Shown: positions 7,174 through 15,664, counted from the first letter of the stretch. The stretch is 15,925 nt of DNA from a bacterium (GCA_024224995.1 JAAENB010000194.1:1-15925), one strand, 5' to 3'. Notes: a model not told the origin generated them from the letters alone. A program made the numbers and translations.

Positions 7174-8523
7174 ATGTTTACTTATGTGATGATTTTTGTT
7201 TTTGCTATTACTTTTATACTAATAGGTTTATATATATTAACCACCTATGTTCTGCCCCGCAAGATCGAAGAAATAGCCAGGATGATCGAAGCCGGTCAGT
7301 ACAAGCTTGCAATCAATAAACTGAACGATATCCTGGAAAAAGACGACAGAAATCCCTATGCCCATTATCTGCTGGCAGAGGCCTACCGACAGGACAAAAA
7401 CAGCCAGTATGCCATAGTCGAATACAGGCAGGTATTAAAATTGGGCAGGTTTGACGATAGAATGCGGGAAGCCAATATCCGAACCCAGCTGGCCAAGCTC
7501 TACAAAGATCGCAAAGCAATGGAAGAAGCCCGAAAGGAATATCTCATACTCACCAAAATTGATCCCGGCAATTTTGAAAATTACTTTGAATTGGGTGTTA
7601 TCTTCTATAATAAAGGGGTAATGGACAAAGCGCTCAACTTTATCAAAAAAAGTTCTTCGATCAATCCCAAACATGATTTGTCCTTTTATTACCTGGGCCA
7701 GATCCATTACCGGAACGGTTCCTACCCGGACGCTAAACAGATGTTTATAAACTGTATAAAAATAGATCCCTCGAATTATAAAGCACACTACTTCCTGGGC
7801 CTTGTACTCAGACACCAGGGGGACCATGAATGGGCCATCAAGGAATTTGAAACAGCGCAAAAGAGCGACGAACTAAAAGTAAAAAGTTTCCTGGCCAAGG
7901 GTTCCTGTTATATGGAAAAAGGACAATACCCCAAAGCAGTAATTGAATTTGACAAAGGAATAAAATTTGCCAGGAAAGGAAGTGAAACATCGTTAAATCT
8001 CCGTTATTTTCTAGCGGAGTGCCAGGAAAAAACACGGGATATTCACGCGGCAATACAAAACTGGGAAAAAATAATAGAGGTCAACAGCCAGTTCAGGGAC
8101 GTGCAGGAAAAGCTGCAATCATACTCGGAATTTCGGCAGGATGATAGGATAAAAGACTTCCTTATCGCAGGATTATCCAAATTTGAACATACAAGCCGCA
8201 AAATAGTCAAGGGAATGGGATATAACGTATTGGATGTAGAAATAATCAGTGATACGGAGATTGAGATGATTGCCATAGAATCGGAAGGAAAATGGAGAAA
8301 TACCCGGCAATCAAACAGAATTATACGGATTATTCGAACAACCGATACGGTACATGAAACATTACTAAGAAAACTTCAGGAAAAAATGAAACCCAAGAAC
8401 GCAACCAGGGCAGTGGTCATTACAACCGGCGAATTTTCACCACAGGCAACAGATTTCGCCAACACCAGGCCTGTAGAACTCTTCGGGAAAGCAGACCTGG
8501 TAGATATGCTTAAAAAGATTTAA
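7174..8523 (+). CDS. Membrane-anchored TPR protein with degenerate Mrr-like C-terminus
   Basis: A 449-residue protein. One N-terminal transmembrane helix (about 5-27) anchors it, with the rest probably cytoplasmic because YVLPRK follows the helix. Residues about 33-305 hold six or seven TPR motifs, for example ENYFELGVIFYNKGVMDKAL and AHYFLGLVLRHQGDHEWAI. Residues about 335-449 resemble the Mrr/PD-(D/E)xK fold: FEHTSRKIVKGMGYNV, then RAVVITTGEFSPQATDFA, and a final KADLVDML. The strand that should hold (Q/E)xK reads NRIIRIIR, so nuclease activity looks lost. It is paralogous in layout to the protein at 14084. Only a weak AGGA lies 14 bases before the ATG. The next gene starts 33 bases later. 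TPR fold is sure, the Mrr assignment inferred. Confidence 0.85.
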   Translation: MFTYVMIFVFAITFILIGLYILTTYVLPRKIEEIARMIEAGQYKLAINKLNDILEKDDRNPYAHYLLAEAYRQDKNSQYAIVEYRQVLKLGRFDDRMREANIRTQLAKLYKDRKAMEEARKEYLILTKIDPGNFENYFELGVIFYNKGVMDKALNFIKKSSSINPKHDLSFYYLGQIHYRNGSYPDAKQMFINCIKIDPSNYKAHYFLGLVLRHQGDHEWAIKEFETAQKSDELKVKSFLAKGSCYMEKGQYPKAVIEFDKGIKFARKGSETSLNLRYFLAECQEKTRDIHAAIQNWEKIIEVNSQFRDVQEKLQSYSEFRQDDRIKDFLIAGLSKFEHTSRKIVKGMGYNVLDVEIISDTEIEMIAIESEGKWRNTRQSNRIIRIIRTTDTVHETLLRKLQEKMKPKNATRAVVITTGEFSPQATDFANTRPVELFGKADLVDMLKKI

Positions 8524-8556
8524 AAGACAACACATACCCGTGCAACAGATCTATCT

Positions 8557-10386
8557 ATGGACATAATCAAAAAAATAATACATGAAATACCGCTTTTTCG
8601 ACACTGCTCCGGAGAGGAAATAGCCTGGCTGCGCCAGATCGGGAAATTATCGGCAATAAAAAAAGGACAGATCTTTGATGTCAAAAAAGGAAATTCCTTT
8701 AATATTATTATCAATGGCATCTTTGAGATTGAGGCCCCTGGACATACGGATATAGTATATCTCGCGCCCGGATCATTCTTTGGATCGATACCTTTTTCCG
8801 ACAACAAGCACAGTGGAACCATAAAAGCGCTTATGGAATCAACACTGATGATTTTTGATGAAGGAGATATGTATAAATTTTTCCTGGCATCATACAAGGG
8901 GCTCCGGGGATATATAAAAATAATAGAGAGGATGGGATTTGAAATATCGGGTGTGGGAAAAAAATATTTCGGAAATAACAGCAAAATCCTATCAATATAC
9001 AGCCCGGATAAAGAATCGGGAAAGTCCTTTTTTGCCTCACTATTGGCGCTTTCTCTTTCAACAGAGACAGGCGGCAATAATAAAACCATAGTTCTTGACC
9101 TTTCTTACCAGGGAAATTCAATCTTTAATTTTTTTGAAAAAAAGGTATCCTCCCCCCTGTCACATAAAAAAGCCGGCAGTTCACCGCCGGAAAAAATGAT
9201 CAATGAACGGATCGAACACATACATGAGAACCTGGATCTGCTCAATATTTCATTTGGTTCAAAAGTGAAGGTAGACCCTGCCATCCTGTCTCCGATCCTC
9301 TTTATTCTATCAAAAGAATACAAATATATCATCCTGGATATTTCCAATCATGATCCCATTCTCAGGGACGCGACTCTCCGGCTTTCCGACACAATATTTA
9401 CCCTGTTAAAGAAAACAAAGGATCTAAGCCGGGTATATACCATTTTTGACACAAACCTGAAAGAAGGGCAGCGGGTATATTATACGGTCAATGAACAGTA
9501 CGCGGGGGATATCAAAAAATTTGAAGGAGGCCTGGTTCTTGGCCGGTACGACTGGAAGGACGAAGAAAGCCGGTATACCAGGCTGCTGGAACTCACAAAA
9601 CAGTCCCCGGTAGATACTTTTATCAAACTAATAACACAAAAAAGAAAAGGACTGGCCCTGGAGACAAATTTACTTAATTCGATCTTTTTTAGCGGGTTTT
9701 TTAGCGTTCTGGAAAAATCAGGGATAAGCTATGATGTCCTGTATTCTTCGTCGATGAGCTATATGATGATCGCCTTCTATCTACTCAGCAAAGACGAAAA
9801 AGATCTAAAAAAAAGCATCAGTTCATTTTTCTCAGGAGATAAAATCAACAGCTTTTTAAACATAACATTTCCCGGGGAGCATGTCTTTAAAAAAAACAGC
9901 ATATCAAAATTCGCAAAGGAATTATGCCGAAATAAACGGCTCGAAATATTTGAACAACTGCCCCTGGCGCTGGTAAGCGGCAGCAAGGGAGATACAAGGA
10001 TGTTTAGTACGGGATATTTAAAAGACATCGTAGCAACATCGTTTTTGATAGACCCTGTATTTGAATCGGAAGAAATAGCCGGAGATCAATACAGTTCAGG
10101 GTATCCCTTTCAGCGAATCCGGGCAGAAGAATTATTCAGGACCGATCTTGATGAAATAACCTATATATCGATTAATAACAAAGAAAACATGCGGTACCCG
10201 GAAGGAAGAGTACTTGATTTTTACGATAAGTATGTCGGTTTTTTAGAACAGGAACGGTATGATGAAAAAATCAGTACTCTGGCTCATAAAAACCTGGTAA
10301 TGGAAGTTTCGCAAAAAGAACTAAAAATAGAAAAAATAATGGAACTTTCCGAAGAAATAACAAATAAGTTGTTGAATATAAAATGA
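8557..10386 (+). CDS. NTE/PNPLA6-like architecture protein with altered catalytic and ligand motifs
   Basis: A 609-residue protein with three regions. First (1-130), a cyclic-nucleotide-binding fold: YLAPGSFFGSIPF fits the phosphate-binding cassette, but the usual FGE and the Arg are replaced (FGS; KHSGT). Second (143-355), a P-loop/MinD-like domain: SPDKESGKSFFASLLALSLS, then KYIILDIS and LSDTIFTLL. Third (about 363-540), a patatin-like domain: GLALETNLLNS where GGGGxRG is expected, VLEKSGISYDV, then SSSMS (397-401) where GxSxG is expected (Ser399 remains), and GDQYSSGYPF where the DGG/A motif should lie. The order matches bacterial NTE-family phospholipases. A charged helical tail ends the protein. 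No clear ribosome site precedes ATG 8557, so it may depend on coupling to the TPR gene. Confidence 0.7.
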   Translation: MDIIKKIIHEIPLFRHCSGEEIAWLRQIGKLSAIKKGQIFDVKKGNSFNIIINGIFEIEAPGHTDIVYLAPGSFFGSIPFSDNKHSGTIKALMESTLMIFDEGDMYKFFLASYKGLRGYIKIIERMGFEISGVGKKYFGNNSKILSIYSPDKESGKSFFASLLALSLSTETGGNNKTIVLDLSYQGNSIFNFFEKKVSSPLSHKKAGSSPPEKMINERIEHIHENLDLLNISFGSKVKVDPAILSPILFILSKEYKYIILDISNHDPILRDATLRLSDTIFTLLKKTKDLSRVYTIFDTNLKEGQRVYYTVNEQYAGDIKKFEGGLVLGRYDWKDEESRYTRLLELTKQSPVDTFIKLITQKRKGLALETNLLNSIFFSGFFSVLEKSGISYDVLYSSSMSYMMIAFYLLSKDEKDLKKSISSFFSGDKINSFLNITFPGEHVFKKNSISKFAKELCRNKRLEIFEQLPLALVSGSKGDTRMFSTGYLKDIVATSFLIDPVFESEEIAGDQYSSGYPFQRIRAEELFRTDLDEITYISINNKENMRYPEGRVLDFYDKYVGFLEQERYDEKISTLAHKNLVMEVSQKELKIEKIMELSEEITNKLLNIK

Positions 10387-10448
10387 TTATATAATCTTTG
10401 CTTTCTATGTCTGTAGAAAACGGTGTTAATCACTCGGAGGTATGAAGA

Positions 10449-11204
10449 ATGAGGTCAAAATTGACAAATATGCTGCAGGGAATAATCCTTTTTGACGGCA
10501 TTATATATATAGTTATGGGGATTTTATTTTATATTACTCCCCTGACGGTTTTGGGTTTTGTAGAAAAAATCCCGCCTGATTGGCTAAACCAGGTAAGAAA
10601 TGACGGAATTGTAGGCCCGCTCTATTTTATATCCAGAGGATTTGCGGCACTTCTTTTTACTTCAGGAGCTGCGATGATCCTTCCCTTATTTGATCCATTA
10701 CGATACCGGGGGCTTGTATACTATAATGGAGCATTGTTTCCATTATTTGCGTCAATTCTTTTAATAAAAAACGGGTTACTTCTCAGGATCAAAGAGACAA
10801 CTCTGGAAACAAGTGCGGCAACAGAGGTAACTAAAGTTGCAAAAGGTGGAGCAGAAGCACTAACGAAGGTTGCAAACGGGGCAACAGAAGCAGCAGCAGA
10901 GCTAACGAAGGTTGCAAACGGGGCAGCAAAAGCAGCAGCAGAGCTAACGAAGGTTACAGACGGGGCAGAAGCAGCAGCAGCAAAAGCGGCAGCAGGGCTA
11001 ACGAAGGTTGCAAACGGGGCAGCAGAAACAGCAGCAGAAGCAGCAGCAAGGCTAACTATGGTTGCAAACAAGACAGCAGAAGTACCAGTACAGCACGGAC
11101 AGATGATAGTGGTAATAATTGGCCTAATATTCGCGACAATCTTCATTTTAACTATCACAGGGCTCCTGGTTACCAGGAAAGAGGCAAAAGAGGGCAAAGA
11201 ATAG
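10449..11204 (+). CDS. Four-helix membrane protein with alanine-rich helical repeat insert
   Basis: A 251-residue membrane protein. Hydrophobic helices lie at about 9-32, 56-81, 88-112 and 219-242. Between helices three and four is a roughly 95-residue Ala-rich stretch of repeats on the theme LTKVANGAAEAAAE. Without it the protein would be a compact four-helix protein of about 150 residues. By positive charges (RYR at 85-87, RKEAKEGK at the C-terminus inside) the repeat would face the periplasm, but this is a prediction. GGAGG lies 8 bases before the ATG. The gap of 62 bases from the previous gene shows no terminator. I do not recognise the family. The reverse strand of the repeat also stays open, but only because of its alanine codons. 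Confidence 0.75.
   Translation: MRSKLTNMLQGIILFDGIIYIVMGILFYITPLTVLGFVEKIPPDWLNQVRNDGIVGPLYFISRGFAALLFTSGAAMILPLFDPLRYRGLVYYNGALFPLFASILLIKNGLLLRIKETTLETSAATEVTKVAKGGAEALTKVANGATEAAAELTKVANGAAKAAAELTKVTDGAEAAAAKAAAGLTKVANGAAETAAEAAARLTMVANKTAEVPVQHGQMIVVIIGLIFATIFILTITGLLVTRKEAKEGKE
10827..11081 (+). repeat. In-frame tandem repeat coding for alanine-rich helix
   Basis: Units begin at 10827, 10860, 10902, 10944, 10998 and 11052, the inner ones with CTAACGAAGGTT. They are spaced 33, 42, 42, 54 and 54 bases (11, 14, 14, 18 and 18 residues). Units 2-5 are nearly identical over the first 22 bases or so. The first and last are diverged, as expected for an expanding minisatellite. GCA codons dominate. 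The repeat lies inside the membrane protein gene. Confidence 0.85.
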
Positions 11205-11279
11205 ACGTTTATTGCGCTAGAAGTTACAAAAAAAAATTTTTTTAATTGATTAATTATTATAAATATATTAGAGTGTTGT

Positions 11280-11303
11280 ACAAGATCATAATTATGATTT
11301 TGT
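11280..11303. promoter_or_regulatory. 24-bp quasi-palindrome before the STAS gene (operator candidate)
   Basis: The perfect 14-bp core ATCATAATTATGAT (11285-11298) is extended by ACAA and TTGT arms, with one mismatched pair between. It sits 16 bases before the STAS start codon and just before the ribosome site GAGGAG, in an AT-rich 115-base gap. It could be a repressor site or an RNA hairpin in the leader. A clear promoter is not visible in the gap because the sequence is too AT-rich to choose boxes. Confidence 0.5.
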
Positions 11304-11319
11304 TATAGAGGAGATATAA

Positions 11320-11664
11320 ATGAAATTAAATACCAAAAAGGTTGATAATGTTGTTGTCGTATATCTAACTGGCAGACTGGATGTTCATTTATCTGCAGAT
11401 ATAGAGAAAGAAATCAATAGTATTATTCAAAATGAACCTGATTGCCATCTCTTACTCAATCTTAAAGATGTCGAATACATGAGCAGTTCCGGTCTTAGAA
11501 TCTTTGTTTCCACAATGAGAATATTGAAGGAATCAAAAAGAAAGCTCAAGCTTTGTAATATGAATAACGCTGTTAAGAAAATCTTTGAAGTAGTAGAATT
11601 AATGGACATGTTTGATATTTATGACACGGAAGAAGAAACATTAAATTCCTTTAAAAATGAATAA
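11320..11664 (+). CDS. STAS-domain anti-sigma factor antagonist
   Basis: A single-domain, 114-residue STAS protein of the SpoIIAA/RsbV type. Such proteins bind a kinase/anti-sigma factor when unphosphorylated and so free a sigma factor or another partner. Visible elements are the strand VVVVYLTGRLD (11-21), LLLNLKDVEYM (44-54) and the phosphorylation loop SSSGLR (55-60). Ser57, next to the glycine, matches the phosphorylated serine of the family. The usual Asp two before it is Ser55, a common variant. GAGGAG lies 6 bases before the ATG. No kinase or phosphatase partner is in the window. The gene ends 22 bases before the large glycosidase-like gene, suggesting one transcript. Confidence 0.9.
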   Translation: MKLNTKKVDNVVVVYLTGRLDVHLSADIEKEINSIIQNEPDCHLLLNLKDVEYMSSSGLRIFVSTMRILKESKRKLKLCNMNNAVKKIFEVVELMDMFDIYDTEEETLNSFKNE

Positions 11665-11686
11665 GTTTCGTTCTTTGTGGTAAAAA

Positions 11687-13966
11687 TTGAAATTTCGTCA
11701 GGTCAAACAAAAAGACGAGAACAATATAACAAATCTGGCCGATTCTAAAGATTTATCTATTGAAAAAAAGAAATTTATGTATTTCAGTGAGTCTTTTATA
11801 AAGGGGATAGAAAGCTATTCCCTTTTTCAAAGATTCTCCTTTTTTCAATGGCCAGCTTGGTTACATTATTCATGCGATCCTCAATCCGATCACTTTAGAG
11901 ATATCGTTCCCCCTATTCTTCTTAACAATAGCTTGAGGGAATGGAATTCATTTACAAATTTTTTATCTGAAGAAGAACTACATATTGATCCTTCGGGAAT
12001 GCTCAGCCCTTCATATGCTTCCTGGTCTATTGAATACTGGGTTACAACAGGTAAATCAATATTCAGGTCTCAAAATTCCATAGAAAAATATACAGTTGAA
12101 CAGGATGCGGACACGGCCATTTTGCATTCAACCTGGAACGAACCCTTTTTTAAATTGAAACAAGCAATATATGGAGCCCGGAGCTCCATTGACGAAGCAA
12201 TTGTTGATATAGAGTGCGCAATGCTCGGCAAAGAGCAATATACAGCACTGCTTCTTGTCATCCGTCCTTATAACAACCTGGGTCTTGGGGGAATAAGCTC
12301 TATAGAATACCTTAAGGAACTTCAGCTATTGAATATTGATGGGAAAAAAAGTATCGCAATATCACGCAATCCTGATTTTCTACTTGCAGGTAATGGCAAT
12401 TCCGGCGATATCGATATAAACGACAAAAACAGCCCGTTAAAAAGTTCCTGTCCCCATGGTATGGCCACCTTTGCTCTTGGATATAACCTGAATAAGGGCA
12501 AAAACCGTCTTTTTTTCCGAATAAATTTAAGCGAAAACAGTGACATCCCTCCGGGGAACTACGATTTTGAAAAACTGCGGGAAGAATATATAGACTACTC
12601 CGGAATACGAATCCGGAAAGGGATGAATATCACTGTCCCCGACAGAATCTTTCAAAACTGGTTTTATAACTCAAAAATATCCGCATTAAATTTTCTTAAA
12701 AAAGACATATATTCCAATGATATGAATAACAATGATCCGGCAGAATCAACGGGCAAGGGAATAGATTTCCGATCGATCTTTTATATTATCCTGGGATATA
12801 ATAAAATGGGTTACTACCCGGAATCCTTAAAATTGATCGATTTTTTTGTAAAAAATTTCAAAATAAACGAAAAAAAGACAGATTTTCAGGATATAATAAA
12901 CGGCTGCTATATCCTGAACAGTCTGGCAGACTATTTTGTTCATACCCGCGACATTGATTATCTCCGGCCCTATTACACTTTTTTAAAAGATATTGCAGCT
13001 ATTCTTTTTAAACATGCGGCTTCCATAAATTCAATATCCCACAACAAGATACGAACACCTAAAAATTCTATTACCGGTTACTTCGCGCAAATTCCTCATT
13101 ATTTCGACCTGGTAATCCTCTCTTTTTCATTAAACCGGTTTTCATACCTTGCCCGGTGCATGGGAATATTTGGAGATGAATTAAAATTCGCAAAAGAATC
13201 TAAAAGGCTTTCCGATATATTTCTTAATCATATTAAAGACTACATAGCGCTCAATATTGATGAAGATGCCGAAACAGACAATAATTTGCTTTTGAAAAAT
13301 ATAAATGAATTCTTCTTTTACGATATCCATGCCGGTTTTCCTTTTAACCTTGAAGATATCGACTCACATACATTTAAAATGATCATAAATGCTATATTTG
13401 AGCATTTTGAAGAACTGCCTCTTCATATAAAGTCCCAGGGAATGGATATCTACTCAACTCTTATTATCGCGATTAATTTGATTATTCAAAAAGATCCAAG
13501 AGCATATGATATTTATAAAAAATTAGTTCGAATCGGTGGAAAAAGCTACTGTTTACCGGATTTTTTAAATCCACTCACTCTCAGGGGAAATTGGGGTAAT
13601 GGAAACTCAAAATCCATCAGTTCTTTATTTTTTATTCTTACAAGAAACATGCTCTTTACCGATTCACCTGAGCGGCTCGACCTGTTTCCCGTACCCCAAA
13701 AAGAATGGTTTAAACCGGGTCCGGAAATTATAATTGATAACGCTCCGTCACGATTCGGACTTATTAATATCAGGGTAGTTTTAACTGCAAATGAGATACA
13801 ATTTCATTTCGAAAAGCTCCCCAAATATGTACCTCCGGATATAATGATAAATCTCCCGGAAAAGACAAAAATAATACCGGAAGATGATTTTATAATAAAA
13901 AAAGAGGAGGGAAATTCATATATTATCAATGGCTGGCCTTCTGTTGTACGGTTCATACGAAAGTAA
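11687..13966 (+). CDS. Large cytoplasmic protein resembling six-hairpin glycosidases
   Basis: A 759-residue protein with no signal peptide or membrane segment. The N-terminal third looks beta-rich (WSIEYWVTTGKSIFRSQN, then TALLLVIRPYNNLGLGGISS). The middle, about 320-660, is helical with hairpin-like pairs, as in (alpha/alpha)6 toroids (VPDRIFQNWFYNSKISALNFL; DIINGCYILNSLADYF; SQGMDIYSTLIIAINLI). The end is beta-rich and begins SPERLDLFPVPQKEW. This order recalls glycogen-debranching, trehalase and GH15/GH63-like enzymes, but I cannot place a catalytic acid pair, so the function is unproven. The frame opens with TTG 11687, behind a poor ribosome site (GTGG). ATG 11777 (residue 31) is an alternative. 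No gene for sugar uptake or glycogen metabolism is adjacent. Confidence 0.55.
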   Translation: MKFRQVKQKDENNITNLADSKDLSIEKKKFMYFSESFIKGIESYSLFQRFSFFQWPAWLHYSCDPQSDHFRDIVPPILLNNSLREWNSFTNFLSEEELHIDPSGMLSPSYASWSIEYWVTTGKSIFRSQNSIEKYTVEQDADTAILHSTWNEPFFKLKQAIYGARSSIDEAIVDIECAMLGKEQYTALLLVIRPYNNLGLGGISSIEYLKELQLLNIDGKKSIAISRNPDFLLAGNGNSGDIDINDKNSPLKSSCPHGMATFALGYNLNKGKNRLFFRINLSENSDIPPGNYDFEKLREEYIDYSGIRIRKGMNITVPDRIFQNWFYNSKISALNFLKKDIYSNDMNNNDPAESTGKGIDFRSIFYIILGYNKMGYYPESLKLIDFFVKNFKINEKKTDFQDIINGCYILNSLADYFVHTRDIDYLRPYYTFLKDIAAILFKHAASINSISHNKIRTPKNSITGYFAQIPHYFDLVILSFSLNRFSYLARCMGIFGDELKFAKESKRLSDIFLNHIKDYIALNIDEDAETDNNLLLKNINEFFFYDIHAGFPFNLEDIDSHTFKMIINAIFEHFEELPLHIKSQGMDIYSTLIIAINLIIQKDPRAYDIYKKLVRIGGKSYCLPDFLNPLTLRGNWGNGNSKSISSLFFILTRNMLFTDSPERLDLFPVPQKEWFKPGPEIIIDNAPSRFGLINIRVVLTANEIQFHFEKLPKYVPPDIMINLPEKTKIIPEDDFIIKKEEGNSYIINGWPSVVRFIRK

Positions 13967-14083
13967 CGTTTTAGTGTTCCTCGCTGTTTTTCCATCAAAT
14001 TCTTTATTAATATAAAGCCCTCCTATGACGATAATTAACAGGTAAAGGATTATTTTTTAAGGAGTACGGTAGACGGTAAAAAT

Positions 14084-15658
14084 ATGCTTCTTCCAGTTTT
14101 AATAACAATAACAATAATTGTAGTCGCGGTTGTACTATACTTCTTTGTGATTGCGCCGCGGTTAAATCCAATCAACAAAGCGGAAAGCTTTGTTGAACAA
14201 AATATGGTAGGTGAAGCCATAATTGAATACAAGAAGATCCTTGAAAACAGTCCAAATGACTTTAGCATTCACTATAAACTATCGAATTTATATTTTAAGC
14301 AGAAAAAAACAGATCAGGCAGTGCTTCATCTTGAAGAAATCGTGAGAATTAACAAATATAATTACGAAGTGGACAAAATAGACGTATGGAGAAAACTGGC
14401 AAAAGCATATCAATCCCGGGATGATATGCAAAGGACTTTTCAAACCTATATGGATATTCTCACCGTATATCCTACCGATGAAGAAGCCTTATACCAGGTT
14501 GGGTTTATTGCCCTGGGACAGGAGCTCTTTGAATTAGCGGAAAAACAATTTAACAGGCTTGTGGCAAAATCTCCAAAAAATTTCGAGGTCTTTTTTGGTG
14601 CCGGCATAGCGTATTACCAGGATATGAATACAGGAGAGGCGATCCAGTATTTTAAAGAAGCCCTGGTTATAGATCCCCATTCCGATATTGCGAATATAGC
14701 CATGGCCTTTGCTCAGCAACGGAAACGTAATTTTAAAACAGGCGTCAATTACGCAAAAATGGTTGTCGACAACAGCCCTGATTCAACAGCGATCTTTATC
14801 GCCAAACGGCTGCTCGGCATACTCTACATCCAGGCAAAAAAGGCCTCAGAGGGGATGAAAATATTTGAGGAGCTGCTTGCTTTCACGAAAGAGAACGATA
14901 TGATTGATGAACAGGTAATGATCCTCTACGACCTCGGTTTCGCGTCTATTAAAGCCGAACAAACAAGTAATGCATATGAATACTGGAACCAATTATACCA
15001 GCTCGACAGGGGATACAAAGATGTTCAAAAACTTATAACCATTCTCAGGAAAGAGATGGATGCCGATACCAGGCAAAAGACCGAAGCCCTGGAAGAATCG
15101 GTAATTGATTATATAGACGAATGGCTTAAAGATGTCTTCCCCAAAGATTTCCTCTGGAATATCTGCGGTTTGAAAAGCAACAGGCCAATTGATCTTGGTA
15201 GTATCGCGACAACCACCAGGGTTAGCGCAAGCAAGACAGGCCCGGGAGAGAGCAAAGGGTTCGTCAGTGCCGATCCTTCCGAATTAGTGCTAAGATTCTG
15301 CAGCCTTGACGTGGAAAATTTTAGAATAATCGCCAACAGGTTAGTAACCAAACTGGGCTATTCTGTTGAAGATATTCTCGAAACCTATCGTGAGTCCGAC
15401 GGTGTCGATTTCATGGCCCGTGCCCGGTCCGACAATCACAAAACACTGGTCTGGGTAAGAAGGTGGAAAGGGGCAAAAGTTGGAGAGATACCCTTAAGAA
15501 ACTTTGCCCAGGCAGTAAATGACGCCAAAGCAAGAGAAGGCTTATTCGTTACCACCAGTGATATGACCTCTTCAGCCGAAAGTGCCCTGGCAAGGCTCTC
15601 CAAAGTAACCATTGTCCTTCCCGAACAAACTGGTGAAATGCTCGCTGATTTACTATAG
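14084..15658 (+). CDS. Membrane-anchored TPR protein with Mrr-like C-terminal domain
   Basis: A 524-residue protein with one N-terminal transmembrane helix (about 4-24). A TPR array covers about 30-320 (SIHYKLSNLYFKQKKTDQAV, then FGAGIAYYQDMNTGEAIQYF). A linker of about 80 residues follows, then an Mrr-like domain at 405-524: ENFRIIANRLVTKLGYSVE, SDGVDF with Asp442, LVWVRRW, an EGLFVTTSDMTSSAESAL stretch and a final GEMLADLL. The Mrr motif (Q/E)xK should lie in the LVWVRRW strand but reads WVR (457-459), so the catalytic lysine is arginine and the nuclease is probably inactive. It shares the full layout of the protein at 7174 and retains more of the Mrr sequence. AAGGAG lies 19 bases before the ATG, which is far. 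No other in-frame start is nearby. Confidence 0.87.
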   Translation: MLLPVLITITIIVVAVVLYFFVIAPRLNPINKAESFVEQNMVGEAIIEYKKILENSPNDFSIHYKLSNLYFKQKKTDQAVLHLEEIVRINKYNYEVDKIDVWRKLAKAYQSRDDMQRTFQTYMDILTVYPTDEEALYQVGFIALGQELFELAEKQFNRLVAKSPKNFEVFFGAGIAYYQDMNTGEAIQYFKEALVIDPHSDIANIAMAFAQQRKRNFKTGVNYAKMVVDNSPDSTAIFIAKRLLGILYIQAKKASEGMKIFEELLAFTKENDMIDEQVMILYDLGFASIKAEQTSNAYEYWNQLYQLDRGYKDVQKLITILRKEMDADTRQKTEALEESVIDYIDEWLKDVFPKDFLWNICGLKSNRPIDLGSIATTTRVSASKTGPGESKGFVSADPSELVLRFCSLDVENFRIIANRLVTKLGYSVEDILETYRESDGVDFMARARSDNHKTLVWVRRWKGAKVGEIPLRNFAQAVNDAKAREGLFVTTSDMTSSAESALARLSKVTIVLPEQTGEMLADLL

Positions 15659-15664
15659 AGCAGC

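Noticed and set aside
10827..11081. CRISPR array
   Set aside because: The repeats are contiguous, in frame and of coding character, with no unique spacers and no cas genes.
10721..11197. 158-codon open frame on the minus strand
   Set aside because: It is the antisense of the alanine-rich repeat. GCA/GCN codons read backwards rarely make stops, and the gene on the plus strand has a ribosome site and membrane helices.
7174..15658. Reading the region as a restriction or anti-phage defence system because of the Mrr-like domains
   Set aside because: The catalytic lysine is missing in both copies, there is no methyltransferase or specificity subunit, and the proteins are membrane-anchored TPR proteins.
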